A stretch of DNA of 64,000 nt, from the NCBI RefSeq assembly GCF_016757215.1, contig NZ_JAESIY010000005.1:124001-188000 (forward strand), given 5' to 3'. The notes below the pieces were generated by a model. That model was not told the DNA's origin, ran no database searches, and worked only from the letters and a program-made list of their open reading frames with translations. The DNA is from Fulvivirga sediminis. GTDB lineage: Bacteria > Bacteroidota > Bacteroidia > Cytophagales > Cyclobacteriaceae. The position numbers and the translations under genes are program-made. Below, in pieces: positions 24,637 to 34,103 of this stretch. The stretch's first letter is position 1; every line of letters starts with the position of its first letter.

Positions 24637-26370
24637 TTATCCTTCAATCCAAGCAGTAACTTCTTCTAAAGTCGGATTTTTAACATCCTTCATTTTTAGT
24701 TTCTTCCTTGTACCACATACATCATTAAACAATTTACTAGGCGTAGCCTCTTTCAGTTGCTTAATAGTAAGAATACCTAATTTCTGAAGGATAGGCACTA
24801 ATTCTTCTCTAACGCCTACTTCTACAAAATCAGCTGCGGTGGCATATTCAACTTTCTTCTCTGGTTTCATCTGAGGGAAGAAAAGCACATCTTGGATAGA
24901 ATTAGAATTGGTCATGATCATGGTTAACCTATCAATACCTACACCTAGACCTGCTGTAGGAGGCATTCCATATTCCAGGGCTCTTAAGAAATCTTCATCA
25001 AGAGTCATAGCTTCTTCATCTCCTCTTTTTCCTAACTCTAGCTGCTCCTCAAATCTCTTTCTCTGGTCTATCGCATCATTAAGCTCAGAAAATGCATTAC
25101 AAATTTCTTTACCATTAGCTATAGCCTCAAACCTTTCTACTAACCCTTCTTTTTCTCTATGTTTTTTAGCTAAAGGAGACATTTCTACAGGATAGTCAGT
25201 AATAAAAGTAGGCTGTATAAGCAACCCTTCACATTTCTCTCCAAAAATCTCATCTATAAGCTTTCCTTTACCCATTGTTTCATCAATAGGAACATTCAGC
25301 TCTTTAGCAGTTTTTCTAAGTTCAGTCTCATCCATTTCAGAAATATCAATTCCTGTGAAGTGCTCAATGGCTTCAAACATGGTAAACCTTTTCCATGGTC
25401 TCTTGAAGTCGATAACATTTTCGCCCACTTGCACCTTTGTAGTTCCGTGCAAATCCAAAGCTACCTTCTCTATCATCTCTTCTACCAAGTCCATCATCCA
25501 GTAGTAGTCTTTATAGGCTACGTATAGCTCTACTTGCGTAAACTCAGGATTATGAAAACGTGACATACCTTCATTTCTAAAATCTTTAGAAAATTCGTAT
25601 ACACCATCAAACCCCCCTACGATCAATCTTTTCAAATACAACTCATTTGCTATTCGCAAATAAAGCGTCATATCTAAAGTATTATGATGTGTCTTGAATG
25701 GTCTTGCAGCTGCTCCTCCATAGAGGGGTTGCAAAATTGGCGTCTCTACCTCAAGATATCCCTTATCATTTAGGTAATTTCTCATTGAGTTCACCAACTG
25801 CGTTCTTTTTATGAAAGTATCTTTAACATCAGAGTTTACTACCAAATCAACATAACGCCTTCTATACCTTAACTCAGGTGATGAAAAAGCATCATGTTTC
25901 ACTACGTTGCCCTCTTCATCTTTTGTCTCTTTTACTACTGGCAACGGCTTTAGTGATTTTGAAAGCACTACAAGGGAAGTCACATGAATAGATAACTCTC
26001 CTGTTTGGGTAGTAAAAACATATCCTTTTATACCAATAAAATCACCTCTATCAAGTAATTTTTTAAATACAGTATTATAAAGTGTTTTATCCTCATCCGG
26101 ACATATATCATCTCTCCGAACATAGATCTGAATCTTACCTTTAGAGTCTTGCAATTCAGCAAAAGAGGCTGATCCCATCACTCTTTTACTCATGAGTCGT
26201 CCTGCCAGCGAAATATTCTTATAATCGATCTTCTGCTTCTCGTAGTTTTCCTTTATTTCCTGAGTTGAAACATTCACCTCAAATAATTCTGACGGATAGG
26301 GATTAATGCCTAATTTTTCTAATTCGGCCTTCGCTTCTCTCCTAACGAGCTCTTGTTCGCTTAACTGCAT
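24637..26370 (-). CDS. lysS: Lysyl-tRNA synthetase (class II)
   Basis: Protein of 577 aa, about 75 longer than Escherichia coli LysS. The N-terminal OB-fold (about 55-150) contains [19 protein letters not shown]. Class II motif 2 is [20 protein letters not shown], and motif 3 is [18 protein letters not shown]. It charges tRNA-Lys with lysine. The extra C-terminal 65 residues ([20 protein letters not shown], and [11 protein letters not shown] at the end) form a helical extension of a type seen in Bacteroidota LysS. The promoter-like TATCTTTG at 26409-26416 is 38 nt before the ATG. Confidence 0.96.
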   Translation of the reverse strand: MQLSEQELVRREAKAELEKLGINPYPSELFEVNVSTQEIKENYEKQKIDYKNISLAGRLMSKRVMGSASFAELQDSKGKIQIYVRRDDICPDEDKTLYNTVFKKLLDRGDFIGIKGYVFTTQTGELSIHVTSLVVLSKSLKPLPVVKETKDEEGNVVKHDAFSSPELRYRRRYVDLVVNSDVKDTFIKRTQLVNSMRNYLNDKGYLEVETPILQPLYGGAAARPFKTHHNTLDMTLYLRIANELYLKRLIVGGFDGVYEFSKDFRNEGMSRFHNPEFTQVELYVAYKDYYWMMDLVEEMIEKVALDLHGTTKVQVGENVIDFKRPWKRFTMFEAIEHFTGIDISEMDETELRKTAKELNVPIDETMGKGKLIDEIFGEKCEGLLIQPTFITDYPVEMSPLAKKHREKEGLVERFEAIANGKEICNAFSELNDAIDQRKRFEEQLELGKRGDEEAMTLDEDFLRALEYGMPPTAGLGVGIDRLTMIMTNSNSIQDVLFFPQMKPEKKVEYATAADFVEVGVREELVPILQKLGILTIKQLKEATPSKLFNDVCGTRKKLKMKDVKNPTLEEVTAWIEG

Positions 26371-26408
26371 AATTTTTTAATAATTCGGATTTTCAAATAC
26401 TGAAACTG

Positions 26409-26416
26409 CAAAGATA
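26409..26416 (-). promoter_or_regulatory. -7 element (TATCTTTG) of lysS
   Basis: Exact TAnnTTTG on the minus strand, 38 nt before ATG 26370, giving a leader of about 30 nt. Confidence 0.45.
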
Positions 26417-26619
26417 GATTAAACTACCAAAATTAACTTATTATTTTTCTAGACTAATAGAAATAGAATGAAATTATAGAATATTTCGTATATTAGAATT
26501 GCATTTTCCTTGAATAAATCATTTAAACGATTTAGGTCATAAAATAGTAACAACTTTTGTCTATAGTGTTTTGTTATTTATTTAACTATGTGATTACTAA
26601 CTAGTAAAACCATTACAAT

Positions 26620-28575
26620 ATGAAGATACAATTACGGCTTTTAAGAATCTTCGCCTTTTGCATTTTTGTCAGTTCAACTATTATGTTGAAGGCACAAACT
26701 CCCGACCCTACAAAGATGTTAAGTTGTGGAGAAATAAATATAGGAGATAAATTATACAGTGCATCTTCCTTTGAAGGAAGTGACAACTATACTTTGGCCA
26801 TTTCGGATTTATTCTATCAGCTACCGGCCGGTACAGTTACCAATTTCAGCTTTATTGAAGGACAGCTACTTATAAAGGGTAATCAAGGCTTTTTATATGG
26901 TAGATTAAAACTGTCAAAAAATGGCTATGGAGTAAATCCTGTAGGTTCAGAGTGGCATATGGTTTTACAACTGGATGCTACCACTCATAACACCCCTAAT
27001 GCTTCTTTAGGTCAACCTAAATCCGTTACTGACCAATGGCAATATTTTCAACTGAATACAACCGAATCTAAGCTATACAATAAGAATAGACCTACTGAAC
27101 CAATTACATTTCAGAACCTGGCTACTGACTTCATAGTACAAGTAGGTAAAGGTGCTAATAATCAAAACGCTAATATTTTTGGGGCATCATCTAATTTCGA
27201 TTGGTTATATGCCAGCTCAGGAGGAAGTGGTAAGTTAGCCATAACGGCCAACAGTATCTGCCCTGAACTAAACGCTTCTATAGCAGGAACTGCTACAACA
27301 TGTCCGGGTGAATCTACTACACTTTCTATAGGATTAGAAGGTAAAGCTCCTTGGGAAGTCATTTACAAAATAAACAGTGTCACTCACACTGAAACTGTAA
27401 CAAGTTCACCATATACTTTTAAAGTAACAGAAACAGGGCAATACTCATTAGTCTCTGTACTCGACGATAATGGCTTTTATGCTAAGGTGTCTGGTTCAGC
27501 TACCGTTAATAATTACACACTTCCTAATGTTTCTACTTTACCTACCACGAAAACGATTTGCTCTGGAACAGATGCTACTATAAGTATTTCTTTTTCAGGA
27601 ACTGCTCCATATAGTCTAACCTATAATGATGGTGGTTCAAATAAAACATTCACATCCAACAGTACTACGGCTAACCTAATACTTCCTGTAGGATCATACC
27701 ACTTTACTGCAGTAGGTGATGATAATTGTTCAAAAGCTATTGATTACACTGTTGAGGTAAAGAAGGAAGATCCCTTGTCAATCGCCATAAATACTCCTGA
27801 TGCTTTCTGTTATAACAATGGAAAAGTCTCTTTAACCCTAACAGGAACTGGCACTGCTAATACGGCCAATTGGTCAAAAATAGGAGGAGCAGGACTCCTT
27901 GAAGTAAACGGAATATCTGCTACATATACACCCGCTAAGGAAGACGAAGGCAAAGAAATAACTTTTAATGTTGAAGCAGCTAATGGATGTACACCAAAAG
28001 CTACTGCCACTAAAACTGTTAAAATATATAATGCAGTTGCTGGTTTTACCGTTTCTCCCGAGCCTGTGGAAGGACTTTATATACCAGGCATAGAATACAC
28101 TTTCAAGGCTAATGACCAAGGCCAGGCAAATTATACTTGGGACTTTGGGAATTCGAATAACAGCAATGAGCCTGTAGTTACTTATACTTATTCAGAAAAA
28201 GGAGAGTATAATGTAGTGCTCGATGTTAAAAATGAGGTATGTACCGCTACAGAGAGCATGCTAATCAAAGTTAGATCTGGCAATGTTCTCTATATACCTA
28301 ATGTATTCAGTCCAAATGCTTCCAACCCTGAGAACCAGGTAGTAAAAGTATATGGAGAGAATATCTTAGATAAAAATTTCACCTTCCAAATCTACAACCG
28401 ATGGGGATCAGTAGTTTATAGAACTAATAACCTTACTGAGGCACAAGCAACAGGGTGGAAAGGTAGTTCTAAAGGAGAAGAGCAAGAAAATAATGTATTT
28501 ACTTATATAGTTCGCGGACAATTTGAAAATGGAGAATCTTTTGAAAAAACAGGTACAATTACACTGGCCAAATAA
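26620..28575 (+). CDS. Secreted PKD-domain protein with a T9SS type-B (gliding-motility) C-terminal domain
   Basis: Protein of 651 aa. Signal peptide at about 1-25 (RIFAFCIFVSSTIMLKAQ). It has an N-terminal beta-rich region, then Ig-like repeats around 210-470 and a PKD domain near 490-555 (YTWDFGNSNNSNEPVVTYTY). The C-terminal 85 residues are the gliding motility-associated (CHU_C) domain: YIPNVFSPNASNPENQVVKV and YNRWGSVVYRTNN, with a terminal GTITLAK. This domain sends proteins through the type IX secretion system to the cell surface (type B), usually with a dedicated PorP/SprF partner, which is encoded next. The two frames overlap by about 47 nt. It is probably an adhesin or surface matrix component. 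The preceding stretch 26371-26619 shows no other feature except the lysS promoter. Confidence 0.9.
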   Translation: MKIQLRLLRIFAFCIFVSSTIMLKAQTPDPTKMLSCGEINIGDKLYSASSFEGSDNYTLAISDLFYQLPAGTVTNFSFIEGQLLIKGNQGFLYGRLKLSKNGYGVNPVGSEWHMVLQLDATTHNTPNASLGQPKSVTDQWQYFQLNTTESKLYNKNRPTEPITFQNLATDFIVQVGKGANNQNANIFGASSNFDWLYASSGGSGKLAITANSICPELNASIAGTATTCPGESTTLSIGLEGKAPWEVIYKINSVTHTETVTSSPYTFKVTETGQYSLVSVLDDNGFYAKVSGSATVNNYTLPNVSTLPTTKTICSGTDATISISFSGTAPYSLTYNDGGSNKTFTSNSTTANLILPVGSYHFTAVGDDNCSKAIDYTVEVKKEDPLSIAINTPDAFCYNNGKVSLTLTGTGTANTANWSKIGGAGLLEVNGISATYTPAKEDEGKEITFNVEAANGCTPKATATKTVKIYNAVAGFTVSPEPVEGLYIPGIEYTFKANDQGQANYTWDFGNSNNSNEPVVTYTYSEKGEYNVVLDVKNEVCTATESMLIKVRSGNVLYIPNVFSPNASNPENQVVKVYGENILDKNFTFQIYNRWGSVVYRTNNLTEAQATGWKGSSKGEEQENNVFTYIVRGQFENGESFEKTGTITLAK

Positions 28576-29629
28576 CCAAGAGTTTCGCGAAAAAGTAAGA
28601 GTTTGTTGTTTAATAGTTGTTTGCATAGTAGGCTTTAATTATAACCTTCAGGCTCAAGACGCTGTATTCTCTCAGTTTTATAATACTTCCTTATATCTTA
28701 ACCCCGCCTTGGCAGGGTTTGAAGAGAACTTTACGATTGGTGTTTCGCACAGGTCACAGTGGAGAAGTTTAAACTTCCCCTACACCACAAGTCAGGTTTC
28801 TTTGATTTTACCTTATTACGAATCAAAGCACACTAAGCCTTTTGGACATATAGGTGGTTTTGGTGTTTCTGTATATAATGATGTAGCAGGAGAAAATAAA
28901 AACTTTAAGACTACTGGTGCTAATGCCAGCTTTGCTTATAACCTTCCGCTAGATAAACAATATGTTAATCAGATTTCATTTGGTTTACAAGCAGGTATAA
29001 TTAACAAAAGAATTGACTCTGATGGTTTACAATGGGGGGAGCAGTACACCCCTTTTCTTGGATTTGATCCCTCTACTACTCCTTCTGATGGTGAGACTTT
29101 TGATCCAAGAACATTTTTGGACATAAATTCTGGAATATTCTGGTTTCATAACCCTATTCAAGAAGGGAGAAAAATCATCAAAAGTATAAACTCAGGATTC
29201 TCTGTTGCACATATGAATCACCCTAATGAATCTTTATATGAGGAAGATAACAACAGACTACCTTTACTTTATAAATATCACGGAGGTATTGTATTTAACC
29301 TATCTCAGAAGGCAACAATCTCAGCCAACATATTCAGTTCACAACAAGATAAAGAATGGCAGCATAATCTGGGTTCCTATTTAAGCTATAAGTTAGGATC
29401 GAATACAGGGGGGCAATTCAAGTATGTGATCGCTAGAATAGGTGGATGGTATAGAATAGAGGATTCATTTATTTTTCTGACAGAATTTGAAACCTCTGCA
29501 TTTAAAGTAGCCTTCAGTTACGACTTCAATAACTCTTCTCTAAGATATAATGATCGAGGCATAGGCACATACGAAGTTCATTTATCTATGCATTTCGCAG
29601 ATCTAGCCCCGGCCAAATCAAGATATTAA
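28529..29629 (+). CDS. PorP/SprF-family T9SS-associated outer membrane protein
   Basis: Protein of 366 aa. A hydrophobic signal segment (REKVRVCCLIVVCIVGFNYN) ends in LQAQDAVFSQFYNTSLYLNP. The DAVFSQFYN...LYLNPALAGF motif, together with GVSHRSQWRSL, is the hallmark of the PorP/SprF family, and the rest is a predicted beta-barrel. SprF-like proteins are needed for secretion or surface attachment of the type-B T9SS substrate encoded beside them. The start is uncertain (ATG 28529 or TTG 28541); both overlap the end of the preceding gene, so translation is coupled. OmpA follows after 2 nt. Confidence 0.9.
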   Translation: MENLLKKQVQLHWPNNQEFREKVRVCCLIVVCIVGFNYNLQAQDAVFSQFYNTSLYLNPALAGFEENFTIGVSHRSQWRSLNFPYTTSQVSLILPYYESKHTKPFGHIGGFGVSVYNDVAGENKNFKTTGANASFAYNLPLDKQYVNQISFGLQAGIINKRIDSDGLQWGEQYTPFLGFDPSTTPSDGETFDPRTFLDINSGIFWFHNPIQEGRKIIKSINSGFSVAHMNHPNESLYEEDNNRLPLLYKYHGGIVFNLSQKATISANIFSSQQDKEWQHNLGSYLSYKLGSNTGGQFKYVIARIGGWYRIEDSFIFLTEFETSAFKVAFSYDFNNSSLRYNDRGIGTYEVHLSMHFADLAPAKSRY

Positions 29630-29631
29630 TA

Positions 29632-31665
29632 ATGATCAAACATTTTATTTATATACTCATTACATGTCTAGTTCTTACTAGCCAGGCCAATGCTCAAAAA
29701 ACACTATGGGCATCTAAAGTTATTGAATTTTCATCTGAAAGAAAGACACCTATTCACCTGGCCCAATTGGCAGGAGAATCATATAAGGCGAGTCAAATTC
29801 TAGGAGAACCAGACATTTATCCTGGCAGCCAGGGCTCTAGCCGGGCTTGGACTCCGCAAAAAACGGACAAGGTAGACTACATTAAAGTAGGTTTTGCTGA
29901 GGCCATACAGATTCAGCAAATAGCCATTGCCGAATCTATTAACCCTACAGCAATATGGAAAGTCTACGCTTATGATGAAAGCGGCAAGGAGCACTTTATT
30001 AACGAGTTTACTCCTAGAAGCATCCCTCTAAAAGGCAGAATCCTCAATATTTTCACTGATCTAACCCCTTATAAGGTAACAGCAGTAAAGGTAGAAATCA
30101 ACGGGAAGACTGTACCTGGTTATAATGGAATTGACGCAATTGCAATATCAGACTCCCAGACGCCTATAAGAATAGATATGAAAATTGCAGATGGCATTTA
30201 TAAGTCTGTTCAAGCTCAAAAGTTAAGTGATAGCATCAACAGCCCTTACAAAGATCTAAAACCGCTACTTACACCCGATGGTAAAACCATGTTTTTCAGT
30301 CGTGTAGGGGACCCTGAAAATATTGGAGGGGCAAATGACTTGGAAGATATATGGTTTTCAGAAAAAAACAGTGACGGTGAATGGTTGAAAGCAAAAAATA
30401 TAGGAACTAGCCTTAATAACAAGGGACCCAATTTTATTTGCAGCGTCACACCCAAAGGTGATGGTTATGTCCTTTTGTTAGGAAACCGTTACTTAAAAAA
30501 CAAAATGACTCAAGGTCTTTCCATTGCTACCCAAACTAAAGAAGGGCTTTCTGGTATAGAACCAGTCATTATCGAAAATGAGGAAAATTTCTCTCCTTTT
30601 GCTAATTACTATTTGGGGATTAACCAACAAATTATCATTATGTCTGTTCAAAGAAGAATTAGCATAGGTGGCCGTGATCTATACGTTAGCTTCAAGCAAG
30701 AAAATGGACACTGGTCTACTCCTAAGAATCTTGGCAGCACTATAAATACTATAGACGAAGAGTCCTCCCCTTTTTTGGCAGCTGATGGTAAAACATTATA
30801 TTTCTCATCTAAAGGCCATCTAGGTTTTGGGGGTAGTGATGTATATGTATCCAGAAGACTTGATGACACATGGACCAACTGGAGTACGCCAGAAAACCTG
30901 GGACCGTACATTAACTCTGCTGATGACGAAATATTCTTTCACTTGGCATATGACAGCAAATATGCCTATTACACCAGAGGCAACGGAGAAGATGCAGATA
31001 TATATAAACTGGAACTACCTGCTTATGAACTCCCAGACCCTACTGTAGAGATAAATGTTAAAGTCATCAATAAAAACACACAAGAACTAATACCTGAAGC
31101 CAAATTAGTAGTTTATAACAAAAGCATGGATATAGCCGAATGGCGTCCTTCCACAGATAATAGCGGAATCTTTGACTTCATAATTCCAAAGGGGTATGCC
31201 TATGAAATTTTCGCTAAAGCTAGCCAATTCCTATCTGTAGATACTCACCAGATAGATCTAACTAGAGTATATGAAAGTGATACATTAGAGTATGTATTAC
31301 ACATGACTCCCATAGAAGTGGGAGAAAGGGTGCCTTTAGACAATATCTATTTCGACTTTGACAAAGCTACCTTACGAGATGAATCAATACCACAATTAAA
31401 CAAGGTCATTAGGTTCATGGAAGAAAACCCAAAAGTAACTATTCAGCTAGATGGCCATACCTGTTCTATAGGCTCTAAAAGCTACAATCAAAAGTTATCT
31501 GAAGACCGCGCGAAATCTGTAATGAATTATCTTTTAAAGGAAGGGATAAAAAAGAAAAGAGTTTCTTCTTTAGGTTATGGAGAAGCTAATCCTATTGCTT
31601 CTAATCAATCAGAAACTGGTAGGGTTAAAAACAGACGGGTGGAGTTTGTAATCACTAACAAATAA
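29632..31665 (+). CDS. OmpA-family protein with PD40 beta-propeller and F5/8-like N-terminal domain
   Basis: Protein of 677 aa. Signal peptide 1-21 (MIKHFIYILITCLVLTSQANA). At about 25-185 is a galactose-binding/F5-8-type-C-like region (DYIKVGFAEAIQIQQIAIAE). PD40/WD40-like repeats lie at about 195-460 (LTPDGKTMFFSRVGDP; LAADGKTLYFSSKGHLGFGG). A carboxypeptidase-regulatory-like beta domain lies near 480-555, then an OmpA domain at about 565-675 (YFDFDKATLRDESIPQLNK, ending RVKNRRVEFVIT). The OmpA domain anchors it to peptidoglycan. PD40-OmpA proteins are part of the T9SS envelope apparatus in some relatives (PorE-like). Third gene of the T9SS trio, ending in a terminator. Confidence 0.88.
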   Translation: MIKHFIYILITCLVLTSQANAQKTLWASKVIEFSSERKTPIHLAQLAGESYKASQILGEPDIYPGSQGSSRAWTPQKTDKVDYIKVGFAEAIQIQQIAIAESINPTAIWKVYAYDESGKEHFINEFTPRSIPLKGRILNIFTDLTPYKVTAVKVEINGKTVPGYNGIDAIAISDSQTPIRIDMKIADGIYKSVQAQKLSDSINSPYKDLKPLLTPDGKTMFFSRVGDPENIGGANDLEDIWFSEKNSDGEWLKAKNIGTSLNNKGPNFICSVTPKGDGYVLLLGNRYLKNKMTQGLSIATQTKEGLSGIEPVIIENEENFSPFANYYLGINQQIIIMSVQRRISIGGRDLYVSFKQENGHWSTPKNLGSTINTIDEESSPFLAADGKTLYFSSKGHLGFGGSDVYVSRRLDDTWTNWSTPENLGPYINSADDEIFFHLAYDSKYAYYTRGNGEDADIYKLELPAYELPDPTVEINVKVINKNTQELIPEAKLVVYNKSMDIAEWRPSTDNSGIFDFIIPKGYAYEIFAKASQFLSVDTHQIDLTRVYESDTLEYVLHMTPIEVGERVPLDNIYFDFDKATLRDESIPQLNKVIRFMEENPKVTIQLDGHTCSIGSKSYNQKLSEDRAKSVMNYLLKEGIKKKRVSSLGYGEANPIASNQSETGRVKNRRVEFVITNK

Positions 31666-31672
31666 TACATCT

Positions 31673-31718
31673 AGGGCTTCACCTTACAATCTGTTGATTG
31701 TAAGGTGAAGCCCTTCTT
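31673..31718. terminator. Terminator after the OmpA/PD40 gene
   Basis: AGGGCTTCACCTTACAATC (31673-31691) pairs perfectly over 19 bp with 31696-31714 around a TGTT loop, then TTCTTT. It sits between this gene and the convergent proline dehydrogenase gene. Confidence 0.85.
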
Positions 31719-32911
31719 TAATTATCTTTTTTCAATTCTCTTCTTCTCTTCATTTCAGCCCTTATTAATGTAAGCTCTCTACTACTTTGCCCTTCTACTG
31801 ATGTGTTTTCAGTAGCCCTTCTAAACAAATAGGGCATAACCGCTCTCACTGGGCCATAAGGCAAATATTTACCCACATTATACCCTGCTTGCGCCAAGTT
31901 AAATGAGATATTATCACTCATACCGTACAGCTGAGCAAAGAAAACCCTAGGATCGTCATTTTTCATACCATGCTTTTCCATTAGCAAGGTAAGGTAAAGG
32001 TTACTGTACTCATTATGAGATCCACACATAAAGCTTATTCGCTGTTTATTATCCATGCAAAAAGAAAGTGCTTCATTATAATCCTTATCCACCGCATCTT
32101 TATTAGCATGGATAGGACTCTTGTACCCCTTATCTTCGGCTCTTTCTCTTTCCTTTTCCATATAGGCACCTCTCACCAGCTTGGCTCCTAGGTGATAATT
32201 ACCCATAGCAGCATCATGAAATGCTTTTTTCAAATTGCCAAGCATATCTGACCTATATAACTGATAGGTATTAAACACTATCGCCTTTTCCTTATTATAC
32301 TTGGCCATCATTTCATATACTAACTCATCAATAGAATCCTGTATCCATGATTCCTCGGCATCAATCAAGATAGGAACATTATGTTGATAGGCTGCCTCAC
32401 AGATATCTTCTACCCTACCCTTTAACTTCTCATAATTACTATGATCCTTCTTATTAAATTTTTCCTTTGATTGTCTCTTTCTCAAAGCAGATGTAGAACC
32501 TATACCTGTCACTTTAAACACGCTAAACGGAATACCTTCCGTTTTAGAAGCAGTAACTATAGTATCTATAATCTGCTTTTTCACCTTCTCATAATTGCTA
32601 GTAGTATCAACACCTTCAACCGAATAATCAAGAATAGAACCTACATTATACTCATTTAATTCTTTTATCGATTTTAAACTATCCTGAATAGTTTCTCCTC
32701 CACAAAAATGTTCGAACACTGTTCTCTTAATAATCCATTTTATTGGCAAGCGCATCGCAAGTGCTGCTTTTACTGCCACCATAGAAATCTTAGATATGTG
32801 TGGATTATTTACCACTGAAAATACAAAGTTGGCCTTAGCCAATGCCTTATCAGATTTAGACTGAAATGCTACTGCCGTATCGTTAAAAGATATGTTAGAT
32901 TTTAATTGCAT
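31718..32911 (-). CDS. Proline dehydrogenase family protein
   Basis: Protein of 397 aa with the PRODH barrel: KVTGIGSTSALRKRQSK near residue 140, DAEESWIQDSIDEL in the centre, FNTYQLYRSDMLGN, KLVRGAYMEKERERAEDKGY and SHNEYSNLYL, ending with LPYGPVRAVMPYLFRRATEN. The KLVRGAYME and YLFRRA motifs bind FAD and substrate. It oxidises proline to pyrroline-5-carboxylate. The stand-alone form is typical for Bacteroidota. A near-consensus TATATTCG (32929-32936) lies 17 nt before ATG 32911, so it is probably a single-gene transcript with its own promoter, divergent from pheA. Confidence 0.92.
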   Translation of the reverse strand: MQLKSNISFNDTAVAFQSKSDKALAKANFVFSVVNNPHISKISMVAVKAALAMRLPIKWIIKRTVFEHFCGGETIQDSLKSIKELNEYNVGSILDYSVEGVDTTSNYEKVKKQIIDTIVTASKTEGIPFSVFKVTGIGSTSALRKRQSKEKFNKKDHSNYEKLKGRVEDICEAAYQHNVPILIDAEESWIQDSIDELVYEMMAKYNKEKAIVFNTYQLYRSDMLGNLKKAFHDAAMGNYHLGAKLVRGAYMEKERERAEDKGYKSPIHANKDAVDKDYNEALSFCMDNKQRISFMCGSHNEYSNLYLTLLMEKHGMKNDDPRVFFAQLYGMSDNISFNLAQAGYNVGKYLPYGPVRAVMPYLFRRATENTSVEGQSSRELTLIRAEMKRRRELKKDN

Positions 32912-32977
32912 AGTAATGAATAATTGTGCGAATATATAATATTAATCATTTAGCTCTCTCTTCTTTCAATTTTTAAA

Positions 32978-32985
32978 TATCTTTA
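32978..32985 (+). promoter_or_regulatory. Near-consensus -7 element (TATCTTTA) before pheA
   Basis: One mismatch to TAnnTTTG, ending 7 nt before ATG 32993, a spacing close to that of the leaderless candidates. Confidence 0.35.
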
Positions 32986-32992
32986 TTCCGCG

Positions 32993-34075
32993 ATGAAACA
33001 AGTTGTAAACATAGACGAACTCAGAGACAAAATAGACTCCATAGATCATCAGCTTTTAAAGCTACTTAATGAACGTATGGAACTCGTGAAAACAATAGGT
33101 CATATTAAAAAAACCACCAACGCGAGTATCTACCGCCCAGAAAGAGAAAAAGCCATCATAGATAGACTAACCTCTGACAGCAAGGGAATGTTAGATAAAG
33201 GAGCGATTGAAGCCATATTTCTTGAAATTTTTGCTGTTAGCCGAAATATCGAGCTACCGGAAAAAGTTGCATACTTAGGGCCTGAAGGTAGCTTTACTCA
33301 CCAGGCAGCAGAAGCCCGATTTGGTGCCATGGGCGAATATATTAGCCTTAAAACCATTCAATCGGTCTTTGAGGCAGTAAATACCGAGCGCGTAAGGTTT
33401 GGAATCATCCCTATTGAAAATAATCAGCAAGGCATGGTTAGCGATACAATTAATGTTCTTTGTGAATATGACATTAACATAGTAGCTGAGGTACCTATGC
33501 CTATCCAGTTTTCATTTGCTTCAAAAAATGAGAATATAAAAACCATCAAAAAAGTATACTCTAAAGACATTGCTTTTAAACAGTGTGGTAAATTTGTAGA
33601 TGAATATTTTGACAAAAGTGTAGAGCTTATACCAGTAGAGTCTACCTCCAAAGCCTCCAAACTAGCTTCTGCAGAAGAAAATTCCGCGGCCATATGCTCT
33701 CATATCGCGGCTAAAATGTATCATCTGCCCATTTTATTTCAAAACATTGAAGATAGCCCTGACAACTATACCCGCTTTTTGATCATTAGTAAAAACTTCA
33801 ATAATGTATCTAGCGGAAATGACAAGACTACAATTCTTGTAAAGCTATCTAACGACAATGAACCAGGTAGTCTAGCCTCATTCCTTCAGAGTTTTCATGA
33901 AAACAGCATTAACCTCACTAAAATAGAAAGCTACCCGGCAAAAGAGGGGAAAGGCTTCAAATATTGGTTCTTAGTAGAATTTGAAGGGCATAAGGACGAT
34001 GAAAAAGTGAAAGTAATTATGCAAGATCCTAACATCACTGTAAAATGGCTAGGTAGCTACCCAAAATTCTGTTAA
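32993..34075 (+). CDS. pheA: Bifunctional chorismate mutase/prephenate dehydratase
   Basis: Protein of 360 aa. Residues about 1-85 form an AroQ-type chorismate mutase (LRDKIDSIDHQLLKLLNERM). About 90-270 is prephenate dehydratase (KVAYLGPEGSFTHQAAEARF, GIIPIENNQQGMVSDTIN, DNYTRFLII with the catalytic Thr-Arg). About 280-360 is an ACT regulatory domain (NEPGSLASFLQSFHENSINL, then TKIESYP), normally the phenylalanine sensor. It turns chorismate into prephenate and then phenylpyruvate. aroB follows after 28 nt and aroA later, so these form an aromatic amino acid group. Confidence 0.95.
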   Translation: MKQVVNIDELRDKIDSIDHQLLKLLNERMELVKTIGHIKKTTNASIYRPEREKAIIDRLTSDSKGMLDKGAIEAIFLEIFAVSRNIELPEKVAYLGPEGSFTHQAAEARFGAMGEYISLKTIQSVFEAVNTERVRFGIIPIENNQQGMVSDTINVLCEYDINIVAEVPMPIQFSFASKNENIKTIKKVYSKDIAFKQCGKFVDEYFDKSVELIPVESTSKASKLASAEENSAAICSHIAAKMYHLPILFQNIEDSPDNYTRFLIISKNFNNVSSGNDKTTILVKLSNDNEPGSLASFLQSFHENSINLTKIESYPAKEGKGFKYWFLVEFEGHKDDEKVKVIMQDPNITVKWLGSYPKFC

Positions 34076-34103
34076 TAATTTCAAATCATCAAAAAGTTTA
34101 TTC

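Noticed and set aside
26450-26619. Promoter for the PKD/T9SS gene in the AT-rich gap 26450-26619
   Set aside because: No exact TAnnTTTG at a useful distance; many weak AT-rich matches, none convincing.
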